Source: Bullera alba (lineage: Eukaryota; Basidiomycota; Tremellomycetes; Tremellales; Bulleraceae). Taken from it: a DNA stretch of 64,000 nucleotides. The position numbers and the translations under genes are program-made. Position 1 is the first letter of the stretch, and every line of letters begins with the position of its first letter. Below, piece by piece: positions 34,803-45,213 of the stretch. Location of the stretch: contig BCIX01000001.1 of NCBI GenBank assembly GCA_001600095.1, positions 1,240,001 to 1,304,000 of the forward strand. The letters run 5' to 3'. Below the pieces are notes generated by a model. That model made no database searches. It had not been told where the DNA came from and saw only the letters and a list, made by a program, of their open reading frames with translations.

Positions 34803-37004
34803 ATGCCGCTCCCGGCACAGAGGGCCATACCGCCCTCTCTGTCCCACTTTGTGATCTTCAATCCGACTCTCAAGCTTGCCCAACCAGTAAATTCCCCAGA
34901 TGCCACAGGCGATGAGGTCGAGCGGGACAGGGATGAGGAGGATGATCTCAAGGAAGCAGCTCAGATCATGTTCTACACCTCTCGCGAGGCCGGCGGTGTG
35001 AGTAGGGATAAGATGCTCAGGCAAGTCGGTCTAGTGAAGGGCTTGATGGGGTTCATCGAGTAAGTCGAACTTTACTATGATTGAGGCATGTTAGCTTATC
35101 AGCGTGTAGCATGGTAGCGAAGGAAGCCGGAGCAGACTACTGGTCTATCCGATCGCACAAGTCTCGACTATTGATCTGGTCACCTGGACCCGACTTCTTC
35201 GTATATATCGTACGTTGCGACCTCATACCGTGTCGCACCGTGCTAATAGCTGCAGAACATCACTTTGGCACAAAGTGCCACCGAGGCATCGCCAGATGGC
35301 AAGGTTACTGCATCAGTAGCTCCTGCTAGTACTGCACAAGGCCTCTCCGACGGTCTATTGATCGACGCCCTGAAGAGAGGTTACGAAGACTTTAGAGTGA
35401 GTTGAATCTTTTCTGCACTGACTAGCTGACTTGAGCAATTTTCAGTTCCTACACGGCCCATTCCAGCAGCTAGTACCGTCGTCCCAATCATCCCTGTCGC
35501 TTCTGGAAAGATACTGGACCCGCTTCGCATTCAGCTACGAGAACGACCATCTCTCATCGCCTCCCCAGATGGCAAACCCACTAGCTGACTGGTTCTCGGG
35601 ATGTCCCTCCAAAAGCAAGACACAAACAGCTGCGGTTGATCGAGCTGTCGAAGAGTACTTGATGGAAGCCTCAGTGATGAGCGGGACGCAAATCGGGGTC
35701 ATCACCAAGGATGGTCCAGTGGGCTCTGGCTCCGAAGACGACGCGCTCCATCGCTTCCTGGTGGGACTCGTCCGCGCATCGCTACCGCCAGCGGTGGAAC
35801 CGGTATCGCACAAATCGGACGTCAGGCATAGTCTGGGAATAGGCAGGAGCAAGAAGACTAGTGATGCCAGAGCTTCCAGCTGGGCTTCATTCGGCAACAG
35901 CGCCGTCAGCTGGGTTCCGAGCTTCGGAGTGCCGTCCAGGTCGTCTACTCCGACAGCAGGCGACAAAGAGAAAGCTATACCCCCGACGACGGATGCTGCT
36001 AGCATCGCGAGCGACACATCGATACAGACGAAGCCCAAAGGGGGATGGGGAATGGGACTGAATCACATCGGAGGCGCTTTCGCCGGAGTTGGAGACGCTA
36101 TGGGCAGTGTGGGCACTGTCTTTGGGTTGGGGTCTACCAAAACGGGTGCTGCTCCTCAAGTTGCTTCCAGCCAGGCTAGTGGAGAGGTCAGCACGGGCAA
36201 GAAAGTCGGGGATGTGGGCAATGCCGAGCTGTCAACATCCCAGGAGACAGATACTGCGGTCCAGGACGTGGTGATCTCGACACAGGCCGAGGAGGCCGAG
36301 TTGCCAGATCTACTTGCGGCGGCTCGGTCGGAGGAGCAGGCGGAGCTGTCTTGGGAGAAGCGTAATGTGTTCGTGAGCGGAAGCTCAACAAACGAGTTTG
36401 TCAAACAACGCTTGACTTGGACATTAGTAAGTGACATATCTGTCCGATGAATACATCACTAATCGTCCCTAGCGCGAGAATGTCCTCTTATACCTTTTGC
36501 ATCCAGGCGATGTCAATGAGGTGACACAATCTCCAAGCTCCCAATCCACCCATAGTCTGTTCGCCAAATTACGCACTATTCTCACCCCAGATAGACGTTC
36601 AAGAGACTCAACTAGACCTTTGCCGAACCCCCATTCGACCTCGAGTGACGCTTCTGTCTTCTCCTCCGGCAAGAACGTTGACGTGATTGGGCAGATGGAT
36701 CCCACAGCCTCTGCCGCTCTCACAGATCTAAAGGATTTGTTGCAGAGGTAAGCTCTGTGACTGTAGTTGTGACTACGGCTGATCGGATTATAGCGACTTG
36801 GCTCTGAAGGAGGTTTACGCCCGTACCCCAAACTCCAAGTTTATCGCTGCCAAGAGGATGCGAACGACTTCTACCGGCGACAATGTTGGCGAAGACGGCA
36901 AGTCGGCAGAGCTGTACATGAGCGTTGGGAAGAAGGATGCCAGTTTGACAGACGCCGATTACGCGGTGAGGGCATTCCTGAGAGAGAGGCTCAGTAGCAC
37001 TTGA
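34803..37004 (+). CDS. CCZ1: Vacuolar fusion protein CCZ1 (Rab7 exchange factor subunit)
   Basis: With Mon1, CCZ1 activates the Rab7 GTPase Ypt7 on late endosomes and autophagosomes. The N-terminus LSHFVIFNPTLKLAQP, followed by an acidic patch and AAQIMFYTSREAGGVSRDKMLRQ, is the CCZ1 longin-domain signature. Next come MVAKEAGADYWSIRS, FLHGPFQQLV and YWTRFAFSYE. The middle is a long Ser/Gly/Ala-rich linker, and the end reads LLYLLHPGD and DLKDLLQRDLALKEVYAR, corresponding to the last longin-like domain. Six or seven exons, about 640 residues. It converges with the PXMP4-like gene, 107 bp away. The Mon1 partner is not in the window. Confidence 0.85.
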
Positions 37005-37110
37005 GATCAGTACCAGCGTGTATATACCCCGCATCAGGAGATACCCATGCATAGGATACAGTGTTGGTACAAGGGGTATTTCGGCTCGGCAAACAAGGTG
37101 GACATCTAGG

Positions 37111-38073
37111 TTATGAGTTGTGCCATAGCAGCGTCTTGAGATTCGACCACTTTTCCGAGTCGTGATACAGGTATTCTGCAAGAGGGCTCAGCTAGACATC
37201 AAATGGAAGATGACAGCGGACTCACTCATCGAGTTGACCATTCCAGGCTGTAGCCTCTCTCCTCGATGTCTGAAGATGTACATGACACCTCCCCACGCCA
37301 AGGCCGCTACGATGGCGAATGGCGTAGGCGAAGGTGGAATTGGTCTTGGATTGGCCTCTGGCGAGGTGAGGGACGGCAAAGGGTGCGCTAGAGGTTGGAG
37401 TGGATGTGAGGGGGGTACTGCCGATGTGGAGTATAGTCTCGGGATGAACGATAGGATCACTCGTGACATGACATAGAGGACAATCTGCTCGTTGATCTGG
37501 CCCCCGCGTCAGTGGCTGTGTCTGTGTTGAGTGGAAAACGTGAGGACTCACCGCTGTTCTCTCGCCGAATACGAACCATCCGCCTAGAGCTCCGGAGATG
37601 AAAGTGTCGAGGTCTCTCTCCTTTCCTCCATTCAGCTTCTTCTGCAGTAACAACAGGACTTTATACAGCGTCACGAATTTGGCCAGATTGGTAGCATGAG
37701 TGCGGGTCGCCTCGAAGATGCCATTGATTTTATCGGGCAATCTAGCAAATGATCAGCTATGTCTCGTAGCAGGAGGCAGTAAGATCTTAGCTGAGTACTC
37801 ACGGCTTGTTGGAGAAGAGGAAGGTCATCACCAAGGCATGCGGGAACCCTGGAGAAGGAGAACGTCAAAACCCATCACAACCGAGACTGAACAGCGGACT
37901 CACGGATCTTTGTTCCGTAGACAATACCATTCCGGGCGCCTTTGACTATCGCCAAAAGATCTTGATTGGCAGGACTGGCAGGAAGTAAGCTTGAAGGCCA
38001 TAGAGCACAGGGAAGCTGGCGGACTCAGCGCAGAGACGCACTTTGATAAGAAGCTCTGTATTGCTGAAGACAT
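37111..38073 (-). CDS. PXMP4/PMP24-like peroxisomal membrane protein (Tim17 family)
   Basis: Four or five exons spliced to about 210 residues. MSSAIQSFLSNPANQDLLAIV leads into KGARNGIVYGTKIRFPHALVM, nearly identical in layout to PXMP4. Next come ATRTHATNLAKFVTLYKVLLL, FISGALGGWFVFGERTA, a Pro/Ser-rich loop, FAIVAALAWGGVMYIF and the end NSMKYLYHDSEKWSNLKTLL. Four membrane spans are expected. The family sits in peroxisomal membranes; its transport role is unproven. The C-terminal intron was placed so that AAA (Lys) is split A/AA, giving the conserved YLYHDS end. Confidence 0.9.
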
Positions 38074-38399
38074 TTTGCTGATCCCGCGAGGATGTTCGAC
38101 GTTGCGATCTGCTGGTTATGAATTCTGGGTGAGCTGACTCAGGTGAAGGAGGAGTTATCCGATGGCTCTTGAGAGTGCGGGAGTCTTTGTGTACAGGAGT
38201 AATTCAGCAGCAATCGAGCGTTGACTGTGGAAATCAAGGAAGCAACAAGGAAGCCAACTCAACTTCACGTCGAGGTTGTGTCGAGCAAAACTCGCTCGCT
38301 CGCCGGCCGGTTAGGTGGGGATGCAAATACCCGGATTGGCTGGCTCAGGTGCATGCTACGGCCTTGGTACAACAAGCTAATCCTATCGCTGCTAGATTC
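38074..38399. other. Spacer between PXMP4-like gene and RIT1
   Basis: About 325 bp holding the upstream region of the PXMP4-like gene and the RIT1 3' end. No feature recognised. Confidence 0.45.
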
Positions 38400-40317
38400 C
38401 TACCTCTGTATGCTCATCAAAGACTCGTTGACTCTCCTCAGCGCGGCACGAGGCGGGTTTCCATCTGGCCAGAGAGATACCAGGGAATGGAGTTGTGAGG
38501 CGATCAGAGCTTTATCTACCAGTTCATCCTCGTCATCGCTCTTCTCGCTTTCCTCTCCGCCGGATCCATCTCCCGCCTCGATGCTACTGGCCTCTCGCAA
38601 AGAGGCGTTGGAACATAGAATGACCAGAGCAGCAGGAATTATGACCTTTCGCGCGGCGATCAGCTCTGAAAGTGGCAGAGGGGTGGTTGACGTCGAGGGA
38701 ATGAAATCCGGAGCATCCTTGCCTTCATGTGTAAGTGGGGCGAGAAAGTGCGCCAAATCGGCTTGCCGAGCGGGGAGAAGTAGGAGGTTGGTCCCCGGCG
38801 ATAGAGCCTCCGCCAGCTGGCCGACAGAGCGCATGGCAGAGTCGTAAGGCTTTGGATCGACTTTGGGATTCGGTAGTGCCACAAGCTTGTCGCAAGATTT
38901 CGATTTGCCCAAATTGTAGATCCACCGATTGCCGCGACCACTGAGAGGTTTCTCCACTTCACCAATGTACAGAGTGATAGTGCTCTGCCCCTCGGGACTC
39001 CAGTCGGGGCAGTCTATGACTGGTCGACCGATGTCCAGAGCCATTCGCGAGGTTGACCTTGGAACTCCAATGTATGGCAACCGTGATGGACCTGGCGTAG
39101 GAGCAGACTGTCCGAGGCTGAGCCCAGCCATGTTGAGGCTACCGACGTCCCCTCTGTATTTCTCGACGATTGAGTCGACAAGATCCGGCAGGTCGTCACG
39201 ATCTGCAGACAGAAGTTCGGTCCGATGAGCGTGGTACATCACCGGTTTCAACCCCTACGTTTGAGTCAGCGCTGCTGGGCTTCCAAAGGAAGTCCACCCA
39301 CTCTCGCCCATAACTCATCATCGTCACCGGCTCCAGCGACATACTCGTATCCCACGGTCTTTCCGCTCAGTCTCGTAGATCGAGGGACTTCGTCTCCACC
39401 CGTTCCGACCCATCTCGAAGCTGAGAGACAGATGACTGGTGTATATGACGGGCTTTCCGCGATATGGGGCGGTAGTGATGTTGAGGGGTGGACGAAGAAT
39501 GGTCGGAGAGGGACGTGTATATCTGGAAGGGGAAGGCTTGATGTCTGATGACTGGATATTAGCCGCCGTCGCCCCGATGCCTGGTGTTTCAACACACCTC
39601 GAGAGCCTCTGCCCATCCGTGGAGCCTTGATTCGATTTGTGATCGCTCAGATGGCGATACGATATTTGGTGGGAGATATAGCGTTGTGTCCCAACCATTT
39701 GTTTCCTCCGCTTGGCTCTTATCCCGTCTCCGGCGCATGTCCACCGCGATGTTGATGACAGCGCACCTGGAGATGATGAGTGACTGTAACCATAATGGGT
39801 ACCTACCAGATGGGGACGGTTTTGGACAGCCCATCAGGCATGCGCTGCACACATCAGAACCTACTCTGCCACCTGTACGCCTGACTCACCTTGCCTCTTC
39901 TAGTCGAGTCGACTAGGATGAGTCTACGAAGCAATCAGGGAAGTCCTACGGCTTGCTCTGGCCATACTCACCCGCCATGCTCCTCTGCCCATTTTGCTAA
40001 AGGCAAATTAGACCTTCTAAGGTTGAAAGACCAGTTATTCGTATGACCATCCGTCGACTTGAAGTACGCATGAACGCTGGAGGAGCTCTCAGGATCACAG
40101 TACCAGTTTCCGCATCTCTGATTAGCTGAACAGTACAAGGTCAGTACCACAAACTGCCAGTGATTTCATTGAGTTGCTCACGGACAACGGCAAATCTCTT
40201 CTTGTACCACTCCTCTGCGACTGTTTTCACGAAACCATGATCGGCGGATATCGAGTGAAGCCTGTTGAACAAGTCGTGCTGGGCGGTATGCTTTCGGATC
40301 TGCTTGGCCTCAGACAT
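38400..40317 (-). CDS. RIT1: Initiator tRNA phosphoribosyl transferase
   Basis: Adds 2'-O-ribosyl phosphate to A64 of initiator tRNA-Met, which keeps it out of elongation. About eight exons, near 510 residues. The start SEAKQIRKHTAQHDLFNRLHS matches the family; splicing at GTGAGC restores VVPNQRCGNWYCDP, then VHAYFKSTDGHTNNWSFNLRR, AEEHGGLILVDSTRRGKRMPD and GLSKTVPIWCAVIN, all RIT1 hallmarks. Later, TLYLPPNIVSPSERSQIESRL and PLRPFFVHP lead to the C-terminal phosphatase-like domain. A 47-nt intron (GTGGGT...AACGTAG) joins DDDELWAR to GLKPVMYHAHRTELL. The hAT transposon begins 186 bp upstream of the start codon. Confidence 0.93.
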
Positions 40318-40495
40318 GCTCTGTCTGTTGGTATGAGGTAGTCGATGGATCGATGGACGCTCAACAGCGCTCAACGGACACTTGTGATCGTCTAAATTTG
40401 TTGTTGCTGAATTTCAGGCACGGGCACGAGAGCTGCCTCCACTCAGCACGTCCAACCCGGTCCAACGACTACTCTACATGGGGATGATCTACGGC

Positions 40496-40503
40496 GTGGG
40501 TAG
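40496..40503. repeat. Left 8-bp target-site duplication of the hAT element
   Basis: GTGGGTAG, identical to the 8 bp directly after the right end (45108-45115). Eight-base duplications are the hallmark of hAT insertion. Confidence 0.97.
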
Positions 40504-40515
40504 TAGGGATGTTAA
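40504..40515 (+). repeat. Left terminal inverted repeat of the hAT element
   Basis: TAGGGATGTTAA; matches the complement of the right end in 11 of 12 positions. Confidence 0.93.
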
Positions 40516-40576
40516 TCCTAACTCTGAGAAAAATAACTTTTTCAAAAAGATCACATTTTGAATCACGTTTGAAGAC

Positions 40577-40666
40577 ACACAATCACAATCACAATCATGT
40601 TTTGGGTTGAAAGTGATTGTGACTCGCGCGGCGAGCGGATACAGTGAATTGTGATTGTGATTGTGA
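40577..40666. repeat. Left subterminal AATCAC / GTGATT inverted arrays
   Basis: Several hexamers of AATCAC in a row (40577-40597) face an opposite run of GTGATT (about 40648-40666), about 50 bp apart. The two can pair into a hairpin. Subterminal hexamer clusters in hAT elements are usually transposase binding sites; that role here is inferred. Confidence 0.85.
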
Positions 40667-41167
40667 CTGAGTTACCGGAGTTCTTTTTGTTTGTATGGCT
40701 CCGGGAACTGTACTGCTAGCAAGTAGAAGCTGTTGCTTTTGTAACTACCAATTGCAACTCTGGACCAGGTCTGCGGGTCTCCTGGATACCATCATGTGGC
40801 ACCTCTGCGTTCAATTGTCTTGCCCACGCTTACTCGTAGCGCAGTCCGAGCATAACTGTTTCATCGATTCATCACAATGCCATACGAGTCCACAATAAGA
40901 CAATACTCTATCACAATACCCACTTCTCAAATTCAACAATACCATCCGACGTCTCGAGTTACCAAAATACGGAAGAATGGGCTCACCAACAAGAAGACAC
41001 CATGGAGAGTGCAAGGAGGATCGAGTGGCTACAATCCGGAACAAGGAGCTGAGAGAGGAGGAGGTGTTATGGGGTTAGCACGGAGCTGTAGTTGATCGAC
41101 GGAGCACATGGCATGATGCTGTCCATGCGCTTATTCAACATTCAGGTCGCAGCACGTCGAGGTCGTC

Positions 41168-41173
41168 TATAAA
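41168..41173 (+). promoter_or_regulatory. TATA box candidate of the hAT transposase
   Basis: TATAAA sits about 200 bp upstream of the transposase ATG in otherwise mixed sequence inside the element. Confidence 0.5.
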
Positions 41174-41370
41174 GAGGCGAGGTTGACCTCGATAGGAACA
41201 CTCCCCCCAGACATCCAAGATTGTAGTCAACCCCATACACCCTCTAGGATCATTGCATACTACACCCTGTCCTCACTCCTCCTCGACACTGCGATTACGA
41301 GTCCCGACACTCAGCCCACGTCCCCCAACTCATACCACATATCTCCGCCGCTCAATTGCAGTTGACTACG

Positions 41371-44263
41371 ATGTCGAACTCCTCACAAAGCTCAACCACA
41401 CTTGCACCTCCCGGTACAGCGACTACATTGGCGCCATTGACTCCCTCGCGAAGGAGCTCTCGGCCCAGGTCATCCCCAGGCCATTTCATGGCGGCTGGTT
41501 TCACCATACAGTCGCCATCATGTCCGATTACGCAGACCATCGATACGACAGACGTCGACAATTTCCAAAAGGAACGTGAGGCGGCCCTCGCTCAGCAGGC
41601 TGGCGCGAGGCTTCCGCAGAAGAGGAAACACGTCACGGTAGGTCATGGTCTTGATGAACCAAAGCATTGCTGATCATCGCTACCAGGCTCCCCCCTCCTC
41701 TCCTACCCCTTCTGCCCGGTCGCACACAACCGCACCCCCGAAAGCAAAGAGAGTCCGAACTGCAAAGCAAGCTCCACGGCCCAAAGCCTCCGGTGGGCGA
41801 TCAGCCAGGAAGGAAACTGCTTCCCAGGATGAGACACCTCAGTCGATCCTGGGCGAAGAAACCGACGTCGGGAGCTCGGAGAAGAATGATTCAGATGCCG
41901 AAGATGAGACCCGATCCACCTCGAAACGCCAACGCGATCTTCGCAAGAACTCCAGCGATTGCGAATTGTACTTCAAGTTCCTTGAGTACACTGAGACCAA
42001 AGAGGGGAAAAAATTAGAAAGGCTCTCTTGTCTGCACTGCGAGTAAGTCATTCCTCAGATTAGCCCGGCTCCCCGCTGACGAATACCTAGGAGCCCAATC
42101 GGAAAGCATAGTACCACCTCCCTCAAAAACCATCGAAAAAAATGCCCGGGATTGGCAGAAGCCTGGAAGAACAGGGCTCCTGGAGCCATCCCACCTAAAG
42201 GCTGCGAGGACGTTATCCGACAGGCGCCCGAGAAGAAGGTCTTTCACCGTTTCTGGGTCGACTTCCTAATCAAGAATGGACTCCCTTTCGCTCTCTCCGA
42301 CGATCCCCTACTTCAGCAGATGATCCGGTATCTGGATCCGACCATCGATCCACCCTGTCGTGACACCGCTGCCAAACTGGCCAACAAGCGCTACCTGGAG
42401 GGGCTTGACATACTCAAGAAGCTCATCAGCAAGCTGACAACGCCGGTTGGTTGGTCTACCGATGCCTGGACCTCGGCCGACATGGCGAACTCGTACCTCG
42501 GCATTATCGTCTCCCTGGTGGACTCTGAGTTCCATTACCACGAGTACCTTCTGGACTTCTCTCCGATCAGCGGGTCCCACACCGGCAGGCACATGGCCGA
42601 ATTTCTGGCAGAGAAACTCCGGTCTCTTCTCGATGTCACGCTCATCGGTCCTCCCACATCCGACAACGCGAGTAACAACAAGGCTGCATTCGAGAAGCTT
42701 GACGATATCATTGGTGACGATGACTACACTTTCCAATCGATCTCTGGGCGATGGCATCGTTGTGTCAATCACGTCTTTGCTCTAATAGTCAAGGACTACC
42801 TTGCTGCCATCAACAATCTTTCCCCCGAACAACTCCTCGCTTTGACATACGGCTCAAACACTGCCGGTATCGCCTTTCACATTCAGTCCGACCCCTCCGA
42901 TCAGCCCACTCCGCCTGGTACTCCTGGTGATATCAGCTCGGCTGTCCCTCCCCCCAATCTCCAGTCGGATGTCACCGATCCTGTCAACAACGCCACGCCT
43001 CTTGATGTCATAGACCATATCGACGAGGACTGGGTACGTCTACTCCAAGACATCGAACCCTCAGAAACGCAGGACATCGACGAGGAGGAGGACAATGACT
43101 TAGGCCTGTTAGCCAGTGAGAAGAATGACCTAGGCCTGTCAGCGAGGGAGAAGAGGGCTAGCTTGAAGCAGAAAAGGAAGGACCTCGCCGCCCGGAATAA
43201 GGTCCTTCGAGCTCTGAAGACCTCGCAATCCCCTGTTGGTCTCTTGAGGCGGATCGTGGTTCACATTCGAAGCTCGTCAGTACGCCAGGACATCTTTTAC
43301 AGGCAGTGCATCGCCCTTGGACTCAAGCCGCTCAAGCCCAGTATGGACGTTCCAACTCGATGGAATTCCACCCTCGCCATGATCTTGCGAGCTCTTGACA
43401 TCGAGAAAGCGATCGATGCCTATTGCGCTTTGAAGCAGAAGGACGGATGCCCGGAACTCTCGCAATCGGACTGGAACACACTCCGGTCGATCAAGGAGCT
43501 TCTCAATGTCTTCGGGGAGTTGACCGACAAGTACTCCAAGCGCGAACCCCTCCTCCAGGAAGTCCTGTACGACTACATGACGGTTCGTTCCAAGCTGAAG
43601 ACGCAGAAAGCTCTGGTCGACGGGTTCGAGTGGTCTTTGGCAATGGATGGGGTGATGGCCAAGATCACCAAGTACATCGATCTGGCAATGGCAAATGACT
43701 ACGTCATCATGGCTACAGGTGAGTTCCCCTTTGCCTCCCTTTGCAAGCCGAATGCTGATTGTACAGCTCTCAACCCGAGATTTGGTCTCGTATTCGCCGA
43801 GAGGATGATAAGCCGCGCTGGACACGCAGATCGGGCAAGCGCTCTACGCGACATTATACGCAAGGAGTTGGATCGAATCGCGCCGCCCCCCGTTGTGGAA
43901 GCCAGTACGACCTCAAACTCCGACCTCGACCCCAACGACGAGATGGCACAATTCGTACTACCAGAGAGCATCGACTTGCCCGAAGACGAGATCGAGACGT
44001 ACATCAGCATTTCGAAAGCCGGTCGCCCCAAAGATTCGATCCTCAGCTTCTGGCGACGCCAGTCCCTCACCCTTCCCCGCTTGTCTTTGCTCGCTCGCCA
44101 TGTTCTCTCGGTCCAAGCGACTTCGACTAGCGTGGAGCGTCTGTTCTCCGGAGCGAGCAGAGTGGCCACAATCAATCGCCCGAATCTGCGTCCCGAGACT
44201 ATCAAGAAACTGGTTTCCACGATGGAATGGATGAAATGCGGAATCCTGGACGCTGGAGCATGA
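41371..44263 (+). CDS. hAT-family transposase with BED zinc finger
   Basis: Exons 41371-41637, 41687-42042, 42091-43718 and 43767-44263 give 915 residues without an internal stop. An Ala/Ser/Thr/Pro-rich N-terminus precedes a BED-like finger, C-x2-C (SCLHCESPIGKH) with LKNHRKKC, split by an intron. The catalytic RNase H-like domain shows GWSTDAWTSADM (first acidic), TSDNASNNKAAFEKL (second acidic), WHRCVNHVFALIV and DVPTRWNSTLAM. The C-terminal dimerisation region reads LSLLARHVLSVQATSTSVERLFSG. The last intron (43719-43766) is 48 nt, a multiple of three with no stop, so retention would give an in-frame longer protein; splicing gives the family-like MATALNPRFGL. Confidence 0.95.
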
Positions 44264-44502
44264 CCAAGACTAGCTGGCTAGTCTGACGGCATGTCAAGAC
44301 CCGTCCTATGTTGATTAGATGTACATACAATATGCAGACCGTACGCGAGAGATGCAGACCAGATTCAGATTACGACCTTAGAGATCGGAGAGCGCGATCG
44401 TACTGTGCGATGAAGATGTGGCAGATCGAAGGCGAGCCACAGAAGCATCCCGTAGGTGTCCTCAGATCATAGGTGTGATAGCACCTCACGCAGAGATGTG
44501 GT

Positions 44503-44560
44503 CCATAGCAGGAGTCGGGGCTTCTCCGTGGCCCATAGCGGGAGTGGGGCTTCTCGCAGG
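44503..44560. repeat. Imperfect 29-bp direct repeat in the hAT 3' region
   Basis: Two neighbouring copies with shared core CATAGC(A/G)GGAGT and GGGGCTTCTC, differing at a few bases. Lies within the 3' non-coding part of the element. Confidence 0.7.
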
Positions 44561-44913
44561 ATCACATGTACAGGCTACACAAGAGGCTACAGCAGCGACT
44601 GACAACTACAGCTAACGCTTACAACTGCGAGATTATGTCTCTCAGAGCGCTTGCATCATACCCATGACAATCATACATGCTATCGGGACTTCGAGACACG
44701 CCATGCAAGCGCATGCTCACCTGCACGCATCTGAAGCTCTGAAGCAAGCAAGCGCATCGCAGTCTATCGCAATGCAAGAACGAGTGGCAAGTGTTGGATT
44801 GCACACTTGCCGGGTCGAGGTGATCACCGTATAACGCCGATCTACTGTTATATCGCCGGATATGTGGCTTCTGGCGGCCCCAGGGAGTGCCGGGTGGGCG
44901 AGAGTCACTTTCA

Positions 44914-45014
44914 GAATCACAATCACAATCACAATCACAATCACCTTTGAGGACAAAAAGGAATTGTGATTGATCGTCGCGGTGTGTAATGTGATTGTGA
45001 TTGTGATTGTGATT
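44914..45014. repeat. Right subterminal AATCAC / GTGATT inverted arrays
   Basis: AATCAC hexamers at 44914-44944 face GTGATT runs at 44990-45014. They mirror the left subterminal arrays and could form a hairpin. Single scattered copies continue toward the end of the element. Confidence 0.85.
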
Positions 45015-45095
45015 CAGACCCTCGACTCGGTGGCAAACTAATCCGCCGAATCACAATCACTTTGCAAAACATAACTCCGTGAATTACAATCAGTT

Positions 45096-45107
45096 TTGAC
45101 ATCCCTA
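45096..45107 (-). repeat. Right terminal inverted repeat of the hAT element
   Basis: Reads TAGGGATGTCAA on the minus strand, one mismatch to the left end. Confidence 0.93.
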
Positions 45108-45115
45108 GTGGGTAG
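45108..45115. repeat. Right 8-bp target-site duplication of the hAT element
   Basis: GTGGGTAG, identical to 40496-40503. Confidence 0.97.
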
Positions 45116-45213
45116 GTGTCGGGGAGGCCTTGGTAGCACGAGCCCTTCGACCTGGAAGGGATGAGGTCTATGCTATGCATGATGTAGTGACTTCTGATGC
45201 CAGCTCAAATCTC

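Larger units (their letters stand above)
40504..45107 (+). mobile_element. Complete hAT-superfamily DNA transposon, 4,604 bp
   Basis: The element begins TAGGGATGTTAA and ends with the inverse of TAGGGATGTCAA, 12-bp terminal inverted repeats with one mismatch. It is flanked by a perfect 8-bp target duplication. Inside is one transposase gene in four exons with no disabling change seen. The outer 600 bp at each side hold inverted arrays of AATCAC/GTGATT. It lies between RIT1 and a reductase gene and interrupts neither; it is close upstream of RIT1 (186 bp) and 106 bp beyond the 3' end of the reductase. The perfect duplication and open frame point to a recent insertion. Confidence 0.96.

Noticed and set aside
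39589..40317. A separate small gene upstream of 39.3 kb, with its own ATG at the MRRRRDKS segment.
   Set aside because: Splicing through it yields LVDSTRRGKRMPDGLSKTVPIW-type sequence in parts that belong to RIT1, continuous with the exons at both sides.
40577..40666. AATCAC arrays as an ordinary microsatellite.
   Set aside because: They occur as facing pairs at both ends of an element with terminal repeats and target duplications, so they are part of the hAT transposon.
43719..43766. Continuous 703-codon transposase frame from 42152 as the true protein.
   Set aside because: It starts at an internal Met, misses the zinc-finger exons, and includes a 48-nt stretch with splice ends that disrupts a conserved motif.
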